A stretch of 64,000 nt of DNA from Microglena sp. YARC (GCA_022414725.1 CM039462.1:4732125-4796124); one strand, 5' to 3'. Shown: positions 13,201 to 31,852, counted from the first letter of the stretch. A program made the numbers and translations. The notes: a model not told the origin generated them from the letters alone.

Positions 13201-16200
13201 CCGCATTCACAATGCTGGGCAAGTCCCAAGATTTCCAGCGCCCACATTCTCCGGCCCCTGGCGACTACCACAAAGCTGCGGCTGTCAGTGATGGCCCAGC
13301 CTTCTCCATGGCTGGAAAGTAGGTTCATATCCGGGGCCTCGGTCAACCCCTACACAAACCAAGCTTATCTCCAACCCCACCTTCACCCACCCAGCAAACT
13401 TAGCCCAACCAGACCAAACTAGACCAAACCAAACAACCCACATTCTCCGGCTCCTCGAGGCTACCACAAAGCTGCGGCTCTAAGTGATGGACCAGCCTTC
13501 TCCATGGCTGGAAAGTAGGTCGAGCTTCATTTGTATATGGTTATATGGGAATGTGTCAATGTGTGTGTTTGTGTTTGCCCTACACAACTTAACCCAACCC
13601 AACTTAACCCAAACCAATCCAACCCAACCCACCTTAACCCAACCCGACTTAACCCAAACCAACTTAACCAAAGCCAACTTAACCAAGCCAAAAGAAGCCA
13701 AACCAAGCCAAGCCAAATCTCGCACCTGGAGACTACCACACAGCTGCCGCTGCCGGTGATGGCCCAGCCTTCTCCATGGCTGGAAAGTAGGTCAAGCTTC
13801 ATTTGCAAATGCTCACATGAGAATGTCTCAATGTGTATTTGTAGTTGCCCCACCCAACCCAACTTAACCCAAACTAAACCAAACCAATTCATCCCGAATC
13901 CCTCACCTGGAGACTATCGCACAGCAGGGTACTACTAAGCGCGCACGGCAGCGTGGTGCCGCGCTGCCTGTTTGAGCCCCTCTGCGCGTTTTGCGCAGTT
14001 TTTCAACCCCCTGTGGGCACAGCGCGCAGTTTTTGCGCTTTTTGCACTAAAAAGCGCTGGCCAATTTGACGTTTGTGCGCTTTAGGCGCTGACCAAGTTG
14101 GCAAGAAGTAGTACCCTGCCACACAGCTGCCGCACTTTGTGGTGAACCAGCTTTCTGCGTGGCGCGAAAGTAGGTCAAGCTTCATTTTGTACATGCTTTT
14201 GTATGGCTTTTGCTTGCGCAGACCGCTATAGCGCCCGAGCTCGGACTACCGTGCGAGGCTTCTACTGCGCCCGAGCTCGGACTACCGCGCGAGGCTTCTT
14301 TATAAGCTATTGTCTTGGGTCAACTATGGCCTGTCTATGTTCTCGCGATTGTTTGGGGACGGCTTGTTAACCGTTTAACAGATCGTAGTACATCGTAGTA
14401 TTAAATTTCCACTGTAGCACAAAGCCGGGGCCTCCCTCAGTAACGCTTTTGTTTGGGGTTCAGTTCATCAGTGCTTTTTCGTTATGGCCCCTCCTGCCAT
14501 GGTTGGGCAGGTCCCTTTAGCCTATTTGGTCTTCCCCTGGATTGTAACAACTATCTAACTATCACCTTCCCCTCAGTGTTCCAACCATCAGGCCGCACAA
14601 CAATGACTTGAACCCTGCTGTGGAGATCCAGGGTAATGCTCTGCGCTACGATTTAAAATTCTGCTCTTCGATTCAAAACTCGATTCAAAACTCTGCGCTT
14701 AGGTTCAAAACTCGATTCAAAACTCGATTCAAAACTTTATGCTTGGATTAAAAACTCGTGAGCGATGGCCCCACTCCCACATCCACACCCACGCACACTC
14801 TACACGCATGTCCCCCCCTCAGGCCCCACACCAGTGACTTGGACCCTGCTGATGATGACTCCCCTGGTCTGGGTGGATATGGCATCCCTGTTGACCCTGC
14901 AAGGGATCCCATTGGACGCAGTGGACCCTCCTTCACCATCCGCAGTCGCTCTGCAGAAGCCCAACACGACACTGGCCCTTCACCTGGTGGGTTTGGTTTG
15001 CCCTTTTATATATACCAGTACCATTTGTATTTAAAATATACAACACTTATCCCTTATGTACCGCATTGTACTTTATTTCATTCTATCAACGTTTTTTAAT
15101 TATATCGTCAAATTGTAGTTGCGGATTGGATACAGTGGACCCTCCTTCACAATCGGCACTCGCCCTGCCGACGCCCAACATGACACTGGACCGGCACCGG
15201 GTAATTGCTTACTTCCATATCCCCAGTTCTGCCATGCAATCAATCATCATGTGTGTACTCTGTATCATGTCACTCCCATTCTATCACCATATTTCGTGTT
15301 GTATACTTCCATGTCCCCAGTTCTGTCATGCAAGCAATCATCATGTGTGTACTCTGTATCATGTCACTCCCATTCTATCACCATATTTCGTGTTGCATAC
15401 TTCCATGTCCCCAGTTCTGTCATGCCAGCAATAATCATGTGTGTACTCTTTATCATTGCAATCCCATTCTATCACCGCATTTCGTGTTGTATTCTTCCAT
15501 CTGTACCCTGGTCCTGGGGAATATGGCATCCATGTTGATCCTGTCAAGGACCCTATTGGACGCATTGTACCCTCCTTCACAATCGTCAATACCCCTGCAG
15601 ACGCCCAACACAACACTGGACCGGCATCTGGTGGGATTTTGTAACCTTTTCTGTATTGTCAGTTTTGTCATTGTATACAGTTGTTTCATTCAATCAGCAT
15701 AGTCCAATTATATCATGCTAACCTACCTAACTACCCTGTCGACCCTAACCCCTATCTTCTCTAACCCCTATGTAACCTAACCTTTTCCATTTTTCTACTC
15801 AACGTCTTTTAACCTAGCCTGCTTCAACATGGCAAAGCCTAAGCTGACTGAACCCAAACAAACCAAGCCCAACCAAAGCATCATAATGTCCGTCAAGCCG
15901 AGGGCACATTTGGAGTCGTGTAGGGCACCAGGAAAAATGTGAGCATCATCATCATCATTACCATCATCAACTCCCGACTCCTCTGCCCAGGTGACTACCC
16001 AGCCCCTTCCTCCCCCTCTGGACCCTCCTACACAATGGCATCGAAAACTGTACTGCACGACTTGCAGCCAGTGGAAGGCCCTGGCCCTGGGCAGTACGGA
16101 AACCCGGGTCCTAAGACTGGGGAAACAGGTCCCGCATTCACTCTGCGACCCCAATACCCCCTGCCCAAGAAATCATCAGAAGAGGGGCCAGCCCCAGGGG

Positions 16201-17789
16201 ACTACCAGCAGCACAGTGACCTGCAAGGCCCTGCCTATAGCATGAGGACCAGGCCATCAGATCCGGCAGATGCCACTCTACCTGAGCGCCTTGGACAAGC
16301 TGTGGGACCTGGCCAATATCACACTGAGGGAGGGCCCAACGGACCCGCGTACATCATGGCTAGCCGCACTGGTCAATCCAAGAGAGGGCGCAAGAAGAAG
16401 AGCGGTCTTGACCCAGGGCAGTACCACCGCCCCCTGGAGCCCACTGGGCCTGCCCCCACATTTGGGGACAGGCCTAAACAAGCCGCGCCGCAGTACATCA
16501 CTGGGCCGGGTGACTACGACACCTCACAGATGCAGCACCCCGATGGTCCAGCATTCACTCTGAGACCCTTGACCCAACCTCCTAGGGGAGACCAAGTGCC
16601 GGGTCCAGGCCACTACATGACAGTTCCATCCATCCTGAGGACTGGGCCAGCACACACTATGTCGTTTGCAACCGCATTTGTGGGCGAGGATGGTGAGATT
16701 CATGGGGGGCCTCGCCCAAAGAGGGTGAGCTTCACAGGGGACACTCTTTTCCGCGACTCAATGGATGCTGGCATTGCGGCGGTGCCCAGGAGAAGCAACC
16801 AATCAGGTAGGCACTTTTTTGGCAGAGCCCCCCCTCCTGGGGGGCGGCCCCCCCAGATTCATGAACCCCCGAACCCGCCAGGCTCCGCGCTCTGCCATGC
16901 AATGGCTACGCAACAATCCTGAAATCAGGCTCGAGTAGCCCAAGTAGCCGCTCAATTGGCCTACATAAATCTGAAATAAATAAAAAACTGCAGGTAGGGG
17001 GAAGCTGGTCAGCACTTATTTTCCTAACCCACCTAAACCCTAAACCACCTAAACCCAAATGCTGCACAGCTAAGTGCTGACCAGCTTCCCCCTACCAACC
17101 AATCAGGGGAAGACATTGGAAGACTAGCAGCTGCTGCTCGGCCCAAGTCAGATGGACGAAGACCTCCAATTGGGGCCAGGTCCACCAAGAACCCTCCAGA
17201 TTCCGCGCCCCACCGCGTGCGTGCTGAGGAGGTCGCTGCCATGAGAGCAGCACAGCTGCTGAGTGAGCCTGGACTCGGGGGAGGGGGAGGGGGCAGAGCC
17301 CCCTCCCAAGCCCCCCGCCCCCCTACTGCTAGGCAGCCAGGGGGGAAGGAACGCAGGAAGGTGGAGAATGTGAATATGCCCCAAGGGCAAGCGCCCAGCA
17401 GGGGTATGGATGGTGCTGCCCATGAGCGCCTGGTGAATGCATATCTAGGGACCGAACCCGTCCACCGAGTGACTGAGGCACACCAACATGGTGGCAGGGC
17501 TCTGGTGAGAAACAGCGCAGGGGCAAGCTCGAGGCAAGTGGGGGCTGCAGGGAGTGGCGGCGGGCACTATGCTGTGGACAAGGACGGCAGGGGAGTGATG
17601 GTGACAAGCACTCCTAGTGGTGGTGGTGGTGGTGGTGGGAGCAGGGCAGCATCTGTGGGACAGTCTGCCATCGCTGCTAGGGTGGCTGAAGGGCCAGGAT
17701 TGGGTCGGGGTGGAGTTGGTAATGCTGCCAGGCCCTCTGGTGGAATCACAGTGCAGCGCTTCTTGCATGGCATTGATCCAATCCTTTAA
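1..17789 (+). CDS. SHIPPO / sperm-tail PG-rich repeat protein (5' end outside window)
   Basis: Twelve exons join with consistent phase: <1-718, 1920-2027, 2732-2866, 3790-3913, 5036-5141, 8483-8628, 9780-10264, 11853-12242, 12952-13318, 14823-14986, 15991-16806, 17107-17789 (stop TAA). They total 4242 nt, or 1413 aa in the window; the frame is open at base 1, so the N-terminus is missing. About 27 repeats alternate PGPG(E/Q/D)Y with GPA(F/Y)T(M/I), for example SGPAFTMGQR, DGPAYTMGRR and GPSYTMASK. This is the SHIPPO/STPG/ODF3 signature. The family is known from axonemes and sperm tails, so a flagellar microtubule-associated structural role is inferred. The C-terminal ~200 residues lack the repeat and are Gly/Ala/Arg-rich with a Gly run. 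All junctions are GT-AG. Introns 1, 2, 7, 8, 10 and 11 fall after the first base of a Gly codon, most of them inside PGPG. Family call is firm; exon 5 and the exact use of duplicated exon edges are less sure. Confidence 0.9.
719..1919 (+). mobile_element. Intron 1: introner-like inverted-repeat element with 15-bp minisatellite
   Basis: The whole intron is one structure. It opens with GTAGGGGGAAGCTGGTCAGC at the donor. It closes with AAGTGCTGACCAGCTTCC, a CTCCCCC run and TGTACCAG at the acceptor, which is close to the reverse complement of the start. Inside are dozens of copies of a 15-bp unit (GGTCAGCACTTAGCT) at about 740-1800, plus CCACCTAAACC motifs resembling telomere repeat. The splice sites lie in the element's own ends. 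Confidence 0.7.
2128..2250 (+). repeat. Dispersed repeat G, copy 1
   Basis: The segment starting GTCGCAAATTGAGC and running into GCTGCCCCCTTAACCCCG matches, in reverse orientation, the block near 6200-6355. It lies in SHIPPO intron 2. No coding potential is seen. Confidence 0.5.
2416..2731 (+). repeat. Poly-C/(CA)n tract and partial copies of exon 3 start
   Basis: A C-run of more than 40 bases at about 2525-2565 is followed directly by (CA)n. The acceptor and first ~60 nt of exon 3 (CAG then GTGCTTATGGTGCTCC) appear at 2599-2658, before the true exon at 2732. A shorter relic lies at 2420-2434. Confidence 0.75.
2867..3789 (+). repeat. Intron 3: degraded exon 3 ends, T/G-rich and ACACAACACTA arrays, exon 4 start copy
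   Basis: Copies of the exon 3 tail (GAGGATCTACCAGGACC) occur near 2930, 3014 and 3130. Each is broken by a stop or has lost its donor. Then come GTTTTGTGTATGTG repeats (3170-3475) and (ACACAACACTA)n (3475-3680). A copy of the exon 4 start with its acceptor lies at 3677-3735, before the true exon at 3790. Confidence 0.75.
3914..4470 (+). repeat. (CTAA)n array with three 30-nt exon-like cassettes
   Basis: Arrays of (CTAA)n separate copies of the last 30 nt of exon 4. Copies at 4130-4159, 4259-4288 and 4431-4460 each have CTGGCAG before and GTAAGG or GTACGG after. At 30 nt and with intron phase 2 they keep frame, each adding about ten residues (RDMPAFTMYE in the best copy). The copy near 4021-4050 has lost its AG. 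CTAAC also matches a branch-point consensus. Confidence 0.8.
4782..4860 (+). repeat. Dispersed repeat B, 5' fragment
   Basis: GTAGCACAAACTCAGGCCC and GGGTTCAGTTCACCAATG match the 5' half of the repeat B copies at 14413, 31712, 34257 and 46592. Confidence 0.6.
5286..6035 (+). repeat. Exon 5 copies and a 24-bp minisatellite
   Basis: Near-complete copies of exon 5 (true exon 5036-5141) lie at 5286-5381, 5456-5503 and 5938-6030. The first keeps AGCACAG|GTGGGC. Between them at 5553-5845 are about 12 tandem 24-bp units (TTTAAACAACCTGAATTAAT plus GTGC). Confidence 0.75.
6200..6355 (-). repeat. Dispersed repeat G, copy 2
   Basis: The reverse complement (GCGTCGCAAATTGAGCGACT then CAACCCCAGT) matches 2128-2250. 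It is GC-rich and non-coding. Confidence 0.5.
6574..8482 (+). repeat. Array of about 15 copies of the exon 6 acceptor and exon start
   Basis: Units of 60-150 bp carry CCCCTTCAG then GAAGCCAAGCC, often TTCCCTGGACCAGGCC and CCTGTCGACATCC. This is the start of exon 6 (8483, residues EAEPPDSPGPGQY) with its polypyrimidine tract. Five short units (about 7445-7770) keep only the acceptor and first exon bases. AT-rich TTAACACA repeats fill 6710-6900. Confidence 0.85.
8629..9779 (+). repeat. Intron 6: degraded exon 6 tails, MITE, C-rich acceptor region
   Basis: Relics of the exon 6 tail (TACTACAAGTGG and variants) recur near 8695, 8750 and 8960, and as ATTACTGC with GTAAGT near 9355-9372. After a MITE (9077-9326) there are ACCCACACC repeats. 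A copy of the exon 7 start with its acceptor (CATGCAG then GCCTGTGTCAACTTC) lies at 9553-9600, then poly-C/(CA)n at 9665-9692. Confidence 0.7.
9077..9326. mobile_element. hAT-like MITE, family D (palindromic core)
   Basis: Ends are TAGGGATCGGCA and TGCCGTTCCCTA. Flanking 8-mers CATATGAG and CATATGCG match at 7 of 8, as expected for a mutated hAT target duplication. The core is repeated ATGATATCAT palindromes with an internal GATGCCGGCGGTCTGAC also found at 60216-60422. Confidence 0.8.
10246..10480 (+). mobile_element. Inverted repeat spanning exon 7 end and intron 7 start (introner-like)
   Basis: Intron 7 opens GTAGGGGTATGGGGAAGTT. The same sequence returns inverted as AACTTCCCTTTACCCCTAC near 10452. 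It is followed by CTGGGCTGTCAGGATGA, the inverted copy of the exon end TCATCCTGACAGCCCAG. The core is rich in AACCCTAAA-like motifs. Confidence 0.65.
10481..10798 (+). other. Intron 7 segment with GGTCGCAC motifs
   Basis: No gene is seen. GGTCGCAC-type motifs recur (10565-10665), perhaps a relic of a dispersed repeat. The rest is unremarkable. Confidence 0.35.
10799..11852 (+). repeat. Array of exon 8 acceptor/start copies in CCCACCCACCCTC repeats
   Basis: At least eight copies of CTTCAG then GCCCTGGAGAGTATATTG (exon 8 start, PGPGEYIV) are embedded in CCCACC/CTCACC repeats at about 10828, 10982, 11134, 11255, 11357, 11488, 11619 and 11720, before the true exon at 11853. The array is stop-free in the frame of exon 8. 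Confidence 0.85.
12270..12500 (+). repeat. Dispersed repeat J, copy 1
   Basis: Starts TTTTTGGCGGAGCCCC, then CCCCGTTGTCCGTTTGTGCG and CACTCCGCCAATTTTCCGCG, ending near TTGCGACGCTGGATAGG. Other copies: 26952-27180 (+), 55040-55250 (-), 56385-56600 (-), and a 5' stub at 16810-16860. Confidence 0.7.
12600..12951 (+). repeat. (CA)n-rich tract with two exon 9 start copies
   Basis: CACACAA repeats surround copies of the exon 9 start (GTCCATCCACCTATCAGAAG or close) at about 12763 and 12861, ahead of the true exon at 12952. The copies read on through GGGCCCTGCTT. Confidence 0.75.
13319..14185 (+). repeat. Exon 9 tail copies with donor sites
   Basis: The exon 9 end and donor (CTTCTCCATGGCTGGAAA then GTAGGTC) recur at 13430-13525 and 13720-13795. 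A degraded copy at 13898-14180 is split by a MITE. AACCCAACTTAACCC repeats lie between. The first copy has an in-frame stop; the second looks intact over the exon tail. Confidence 0.75.
13923..14118. mobile_element. hAT-like MITE, family C, copy 1
   Basis: Ends are CAGGGTACTACTA and AAGTAGTACCCTG. It interrupts a decayed exon 9 copy, with TCGCACAG before and CCACACAG after (6 of 8 match). The core has GCGCAGTTTTTGCGC-type palindromes. Confidence 0.75.
14413..14550 (+). repeat. Dispersed repeat B
   Basis: From TGTAGCACAAAGCC through GGGTTCAGTTCATCAGTG and GGTTGGGCAGGTCCCTTTAG to CCCCTGGATTGTAACAAC. The 3' tail is CTAA-like. It looks like a short retroposon with a variable simple-repeat tail. 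Confidence 0.65.
14576..14822 (+). repeat. Degraded exon 10 start copy and GATTCAAAACTC repeats
   Basis: GCCGCACAACAATGACTTG near 14592 resembles the exon 10 start GCCCCACACCAGTGACTTGG (14823). About seven GATTCAAAACTC-type units follow at 14645-14760. Confidence 0.6.
15119..15640 (+). repeat. Exon 10 tail copies and ~108-bp tandem repeat
   Basis: Relics of exon 10 lie at 15119-15200 and 15512-15632 (GTGGACCCTCCTTCACAATC and CCCTCCTTCACAATCGTC). The second runs to CTG|GTGGGA like the true exon end at 14986. Between them a ~108-bp unit (CCAGTTCTGTCATGC) repeats about three times. No AG precedes the second copy, so it is probably not used. Confidence 0.7.
16807..17106 (+). mobile_element. Intron 11: introner-like element
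   Basis: AACCAATCAG ends the exon at 16806 and also ends the intron at 17106, like a target duplication that supplies the acceptor. Inside, at about 16993-17097, a near-perfect terminal inverted repeat (GGTAGGGGGAAGCTGGTCAG and its complement) matches the ends of intron 1. The core is CCTAAACCCTAAACC. The first ~55 nt match the start of repeat J. Confidence 0.75.
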
Positions 17790-18180
17790 GAACAAGCAAG
17801 CAAGTAACTAGCTCAGCCAGGTCACGAAGTGTAGTGGTAACAGCGGTGGTTGTGGTAGGACTACTGCCGTTGCTGCTAGGGTGGTGGAGGGACCAGGCTT
17901 AGTTGGGGATGCATCCAGGCCCTCTGGTAGAATCACAGTGCAGCACTTCTTGCATGGCATCGATCCGATCCTGAAAGAACAAGCAAGCAGGTAACTGGCT
18001 TAGCCAGGTCACCAAGTGTAAGGGTAACAACAGTGATTGTGGTAGGACGACTGCCGTTGCTGATAGGGTTGTCGAGGGACCAGGCGCGGGTCGAGGTGTA
18101 GTTGGGAATGCAGCCAGGCCCCTGGTGGAATCACAGTGCAGCGCTTTTCGCATCGCGCCAATCCAATCCTTCAGATTTTG
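17790..18180 (+). repeat. Two downstream copies of the SHIPPO terminal-exon tail
   Basis: The last ~110 nt of the final exon (GGAATCACAGTGCAGCGC, then TTGCATGGCATTGATCC) recur at about 17870-17990 and 18030-18180 with AGCAAGCAGGTAACTGG between. They are broken copies and lie after the stop. Confidence 0.8.
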
Positions 18181-18370
18181 AATTGTTTCATGTGTTTCTG
18201 ACAACTCTGGGTTGCTCGCCGTCTTCCAATTCCAAGCCCCCCCCCCCATGTGATACCGACGAAAGCTAGGGAGCACTGGAAGTGGATTAGACAGTTTAGA
18301 GACATGTCCTGGTCATCGTTTAGGTGGGGATGATGATGAGGGGAGATCCTGGAGCAATGCTAGTTGTGAC

Positions 18371-18523
18371 CAGGGTACTTCAGGGGGACCCCCAGCTCTG
18401 CCGCCCGAGACGCAACCAATTGTATAGCCTGCGTCCTGCGATGCACCATATTCTTCCTTCTGGTCAACAGACCCTCCCCATCTTGTGTCTGCGATGGAGG
18501 ATGCAGCGCCCTGAACAACCCTG
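18371..18523. mobile_element. hAT-like MITE, family E
   Basis: Ends are CAGGGTACTTCAGGG and CCCTGAACAACCCTG. It is related to the element at 41759-41960 (GGGGGACCCCC near the start, CAGCGYCCTGAACAACCCT at the end). The flanking 8-mers match poorly. Confidence 0.6.
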
Positions 18524-18532
18524 GATGGTCCA

Positions 18533-18725
18533 GGCTACTACTAAGCACACGCGGCAGCGCGGTGCCGCGCTGCCTTTTTGAGCCCCTCTGCGCGTTTCGC
18601 GCAGTTTTTTCAACCCCCTGTGGGCGCAGCGCGCAGTTTTTGCGCTTTTTGCACTATAAAGCGCTGACCAATTTGACGTTTGTGCGCTTTAAGCGCTAAC
18701 CAATTTGGCAAGAAGTAGTACCCTG
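18533..18725. mobile_element. hAT-like MITE, family C, copy 2
   Basis: Closely similar to 13923-14118 over the whole length; ends GTAGTACCCTG. Flanking GGATGGTC and GTTTGGTC match at 6 of 8. Confidence 0.75.
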
Positions 18726-18957
18726 GTTTGGTCCCTTCATTTTTTTCACTCCAGGAAGTGTGACCAATTACACAAAACAGCGCCCTCCGGAGATTCAGAA
18801 AGAAAAGCTGAGACATTGAAATTGTTACATCCGTGTAGAACCGTTCTCACAGGACGTGAAGTTAAGGACACCATAGCGTAAGCCGGAGCTAGCTATAGTC
18901 ACCGTAGGGCCATAAAGCTGAGACATTCCTATTAGGTCGGAAAGCTTGTGATCCCGT

Positions 18958-19160
18958 TTCGGCGAATGGTTCAATGGTTGAGCTCGTTGAACCCATGAAG
19001 GTGCTGGGTTTGAACCCCTATGGGTGCGCTTTAGTATTTGCGGTCGCTGTCAACTTCCATGGTAGCTTTACCCAGGTAAAGTAGCAGCCCGCTCCCTACC
19101 GCCGTAAGACAGGGCTCCCTTAATACCACGCTCCACCAGGCGCTATCATTACTTTTGTTT
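18958..19160 (+). mobile_element. tRNA-derived SINE, copy 1
   Basis: The head is tRNA-like: GGTTCAATGGTTGAGCTC (A-box-like), then GGGTTTGAACCCC (B-box-like) about 30 nt later. The body (GCGGTCGCTGTCAAC, CATGGTAGCTTTACCCAGG, GGGCTCCCTTAATACCACG) ends near GCGCTATCATTACTTT. Other copies: 33720, 34088, 55595, 55930 and 57725. Confidence 0.75.
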
Positions 19161-19254
19161 AGGAAAGCTTGTCAGGCTGAAGTTCCCATGGCCTATCCTA
19201 CTGGACCTATAGGATCTCCCCTCATTATTTAGTCTCTGTAGCCAATGTCTACAC

Positions 19255-19395
19255 CTGTAGCACAAACTCAGGTCCCCCGTCGGTAAAGCGATTGTTTGGG
19301 GTTAAGTTCATCGTTTTTTCTTTTTAAGCCCTTCCTAACACGGTTGGGCAAGTCTATAGCCTATTTGGCCTACCCTTGGACTGTAACATACATTC
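19255..19395 (+). repeat. Dispersed repeat B
   Basis: GTAGCACAAACTCAGGTCC to CCCTTGGACTGTAACATAC. Same family as 14413-14550, here with a CATA-type tail. Confidence 0.65.
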
Positions 19396-21755
19396 ATACT
19401 TTCCCTGTATGTATCGTATGCGCAGTATTAATTGGCCATTGACTTGGCAAACGACCCTTTGCCAAACTGAATTCGAGTAGATACTGAGCCGGCTGGGTCG
19501 CTCGCTACCTGGCTCGCATTTGCCAAGTATCTCCAGCAACGTCGGTTACCAACAAACTCCTGAAACCTGTACTCTCTGCAGTACGCCAACCTACCGGTTC
19601 CAAAGGGTCAACAAGTCATAAGTATAGGCATTGCCAGAAATGCCGGTATTCAGCCTGTGGTTAACTGCAATTAGTAACTGGAACTCTTTTTTCTACTGTA
19701 AAACCTGGTTATTAATTGCAACCCATGGCTGGGTATTTGCCCAATGCTGCGCCGCCAGAAGTATTAAAGCCGAGGATGTCCAGCTTGTAGGAGTGGTCCA
19801 GCCTGTGGTTGACTACAATTAGTAACTGGAACTTTTTTTACTGTAAAACCTGGTTATTAACTGCAACCCTTGGCTGGGTATTTCGTACTCTCTCTGTCTC
19901 ACTGTCTCTTTCTCTCCCTCCCTCCCTGGCTAGTTATTTTGACAAGGAAATGTAATTTGGCAAAACTACCCTTAGCCAACTGTTCTGAATGTCCTAAGTT
20001 GGGTCACTTTTTTTAGGTCAAAAAATTCACCTTTGCCAAATTATTTTTGCCATGTAATTTTGAGACGCAATTTTTGACAACAAAACGGTTTTTGCCATTT
20101 TTAATAAGGCCATTTAATGCTGCGCGTACGGTGCTGCTGTTTTCAGGTCTCATCTTAAATAGGTCCAGCCATGGACCTCTTTCACATACACCCCTTTTGC
20201 ATGCTCCTTATCATCAAAAACGGATTTGGCTGAGGAGACGCAAAATTGATGCGGTTGATAGCTTTTTCATATGTTTTTGAGGGCAAGGCACCCGCTATAT
20301 CTCAGAACAGCGTTTAATTCTTCTAAACAAGGACAGGGGGAGGGAGCTGCCTAGAGGCTGCTCCGAGTAGCCCCCAAAAGAAACAGCGCAGAGAGTTCTC
20401 AGGATGCTCAGAATTCTCATTTCTTCAGCCACAATGTTAGAATTTTAGGGCCGATAAGCACGAACTACGAAGTGTTTCGAAAACCCAAATCCAAATCCCC
20501 TGAATGACCCGAAGCACCGGGGGGCCCACCCCCACCTGATCAGCCACCTGATGCCCTTTCGACTTCTTAGGCAGAACACGGGACCTTACTGGCGCCTCGA
20601 GTGTCGACGTCAGCGCTCGGTTGGTAGACAGCAGAGACCAGAGGGGAGGGGTGACACGAGGAGGGGGGCCTTCGATTTCGACCAAGAACAGGTATGATAC
20701 GACCTCAAATGGTCGGGATGGGAAGCCCTCCTTCGAACCTTCGAAATTTCCGTCCTATCAAGTCCTAATCTTGTCAGACCAACCATTTTTCCCATGATCA
20801 AGCATCTCTTCTGGGAAACTTCGCGCAAGTTGCTTGTCGGGATTCTAGTCCCCATGGAGTCACCTCCGGCTTCTTTGGTGGCCGCGGTTAAGAAAAATGT
20901 CAGAATAACAAGCTGGATGTTTTTTTCTTTGTCCCGAGCACCTGCTTTTTAACTTGTCGATGGGAGCAGCGGCCCCTCAGATATAGCTCGCAATGGCAAC
21001 GAGAGCAATCTGTCAGACAAATTGTGCCAATCGGCTCCCGTTGCATGTCATGCAGATGCGCTGGAGAGCCCGAGCGATTGCGCTGCATGCTTGTCGAGCT
21101 CTTTCAACTACCTGCTCATTCTGGCGCTGTTCTGTTCAGCGCAGAAATTTTAGTTTCCGGAAAACTGTCTGGATGCTTCCGATGTGGCTCGGCTTGGCTC
21201 CATCTGCCCGGCTGGCTTGGCTACCTGGGAAACCCACCCACCCCTGCACGAAGACTCGTCTGTGACGAAACGACACTGTCTGGCCAACAAAATCATATAA
21301 GGGGCGCATGAGGCTCCTGCCTACAGCCTACGCAGGTTTTGCGCAACAGCAAGTAACGGCACGAAGCACCATGAGCCGATACGCGTTGGCTGGCCACTTT
21401 CATACCGAAACCTAGGAGGATCAGAAGGCCGGGAAATGAGTTTCTGGGGGGGGGCAAGTTGAAAGCGACGAAGTTTTGTTTGCAACCTCGAATAATCGAA
21501 GCTTGCGAGAAGCTGTTCCGAAAGGCACCTCGCCCATCGAAACCCTATCATAGCGGGTCTGGGTCAAAATCGAAGGGCCCCCTCCTCGTGTCACCCCTCC
21601 CCTCTGGCAGAGACTACTGTCTACCAACCGAGACAACTGTCTCCGGTAGACAGCGGTTGGACAGTTGGCGATCAATTCCCTTGGATCCTACTACGCACCG
21701 TCCCTAGACCGCCTCTTTGACTCCCTCGTTCTATTCGTCTAGCGCATCGCCCGGA
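19396..21755 (+). other. Intergenic region upstream of the epimerase, with an inverted repeat
   Basis: No gene is seen. 20616-20681 and 21564-21632 are near-identical in opposite orientation (GAGGGGAGGGGTGACACGAG on the left arm), with weaker similarity for ~100 bp on the loop side. 19630-19880 contains a duplicated ~50-bp segment (ATTAGTAACTGGAACT). A foldback-type TIR fragment lies near 20340-20390. The epimerase promoter presumably lies in the last few hundred bases. Confidence 0.5.
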
Positions 21756-31666
<9,911 letters not shown>

Positions 31667-31711
31667 ACACTCAGAGGTTGCACATTATTTGCATAACTAA
31701 ATTAATTACTG

Positions 31712-31852
31712 TAGCACGAACTCAGGGCCCATGTCGGTAAAACGATTGATTGGGGTCCAGTTCATCAATGCTTTTTATTTTTAAGCCCTTCCTATTTCGG
31801 TTAGGCAAGTCCCTTCAGCCTATTTAGCCTACCCCTGGACTGTAACATACGG
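31712..31852 (+). repeat. Dispersed repeat B
   Basis: GTAGCACGAACTCAGGGCCC through TTAGGCAAGTCCCTTCAGCC to CCCCTGGACTGTAACATAC, just downstream of the epimerase stop. Confidence 0.65.

Noticed and set aside
15512..15632. A second exon 10 in the SHIPPO gene
   Set aside because: It reads well (GPGEYGIHVDP) but has no AG acceptor before it, and the main model joins in phase without it.
18958..19035. A functional tRNA gene
   Set aside because: The A/B-box-like head does not close into a clear acceptor stem and is followed by a conserved SINE body repeated elsewhere.
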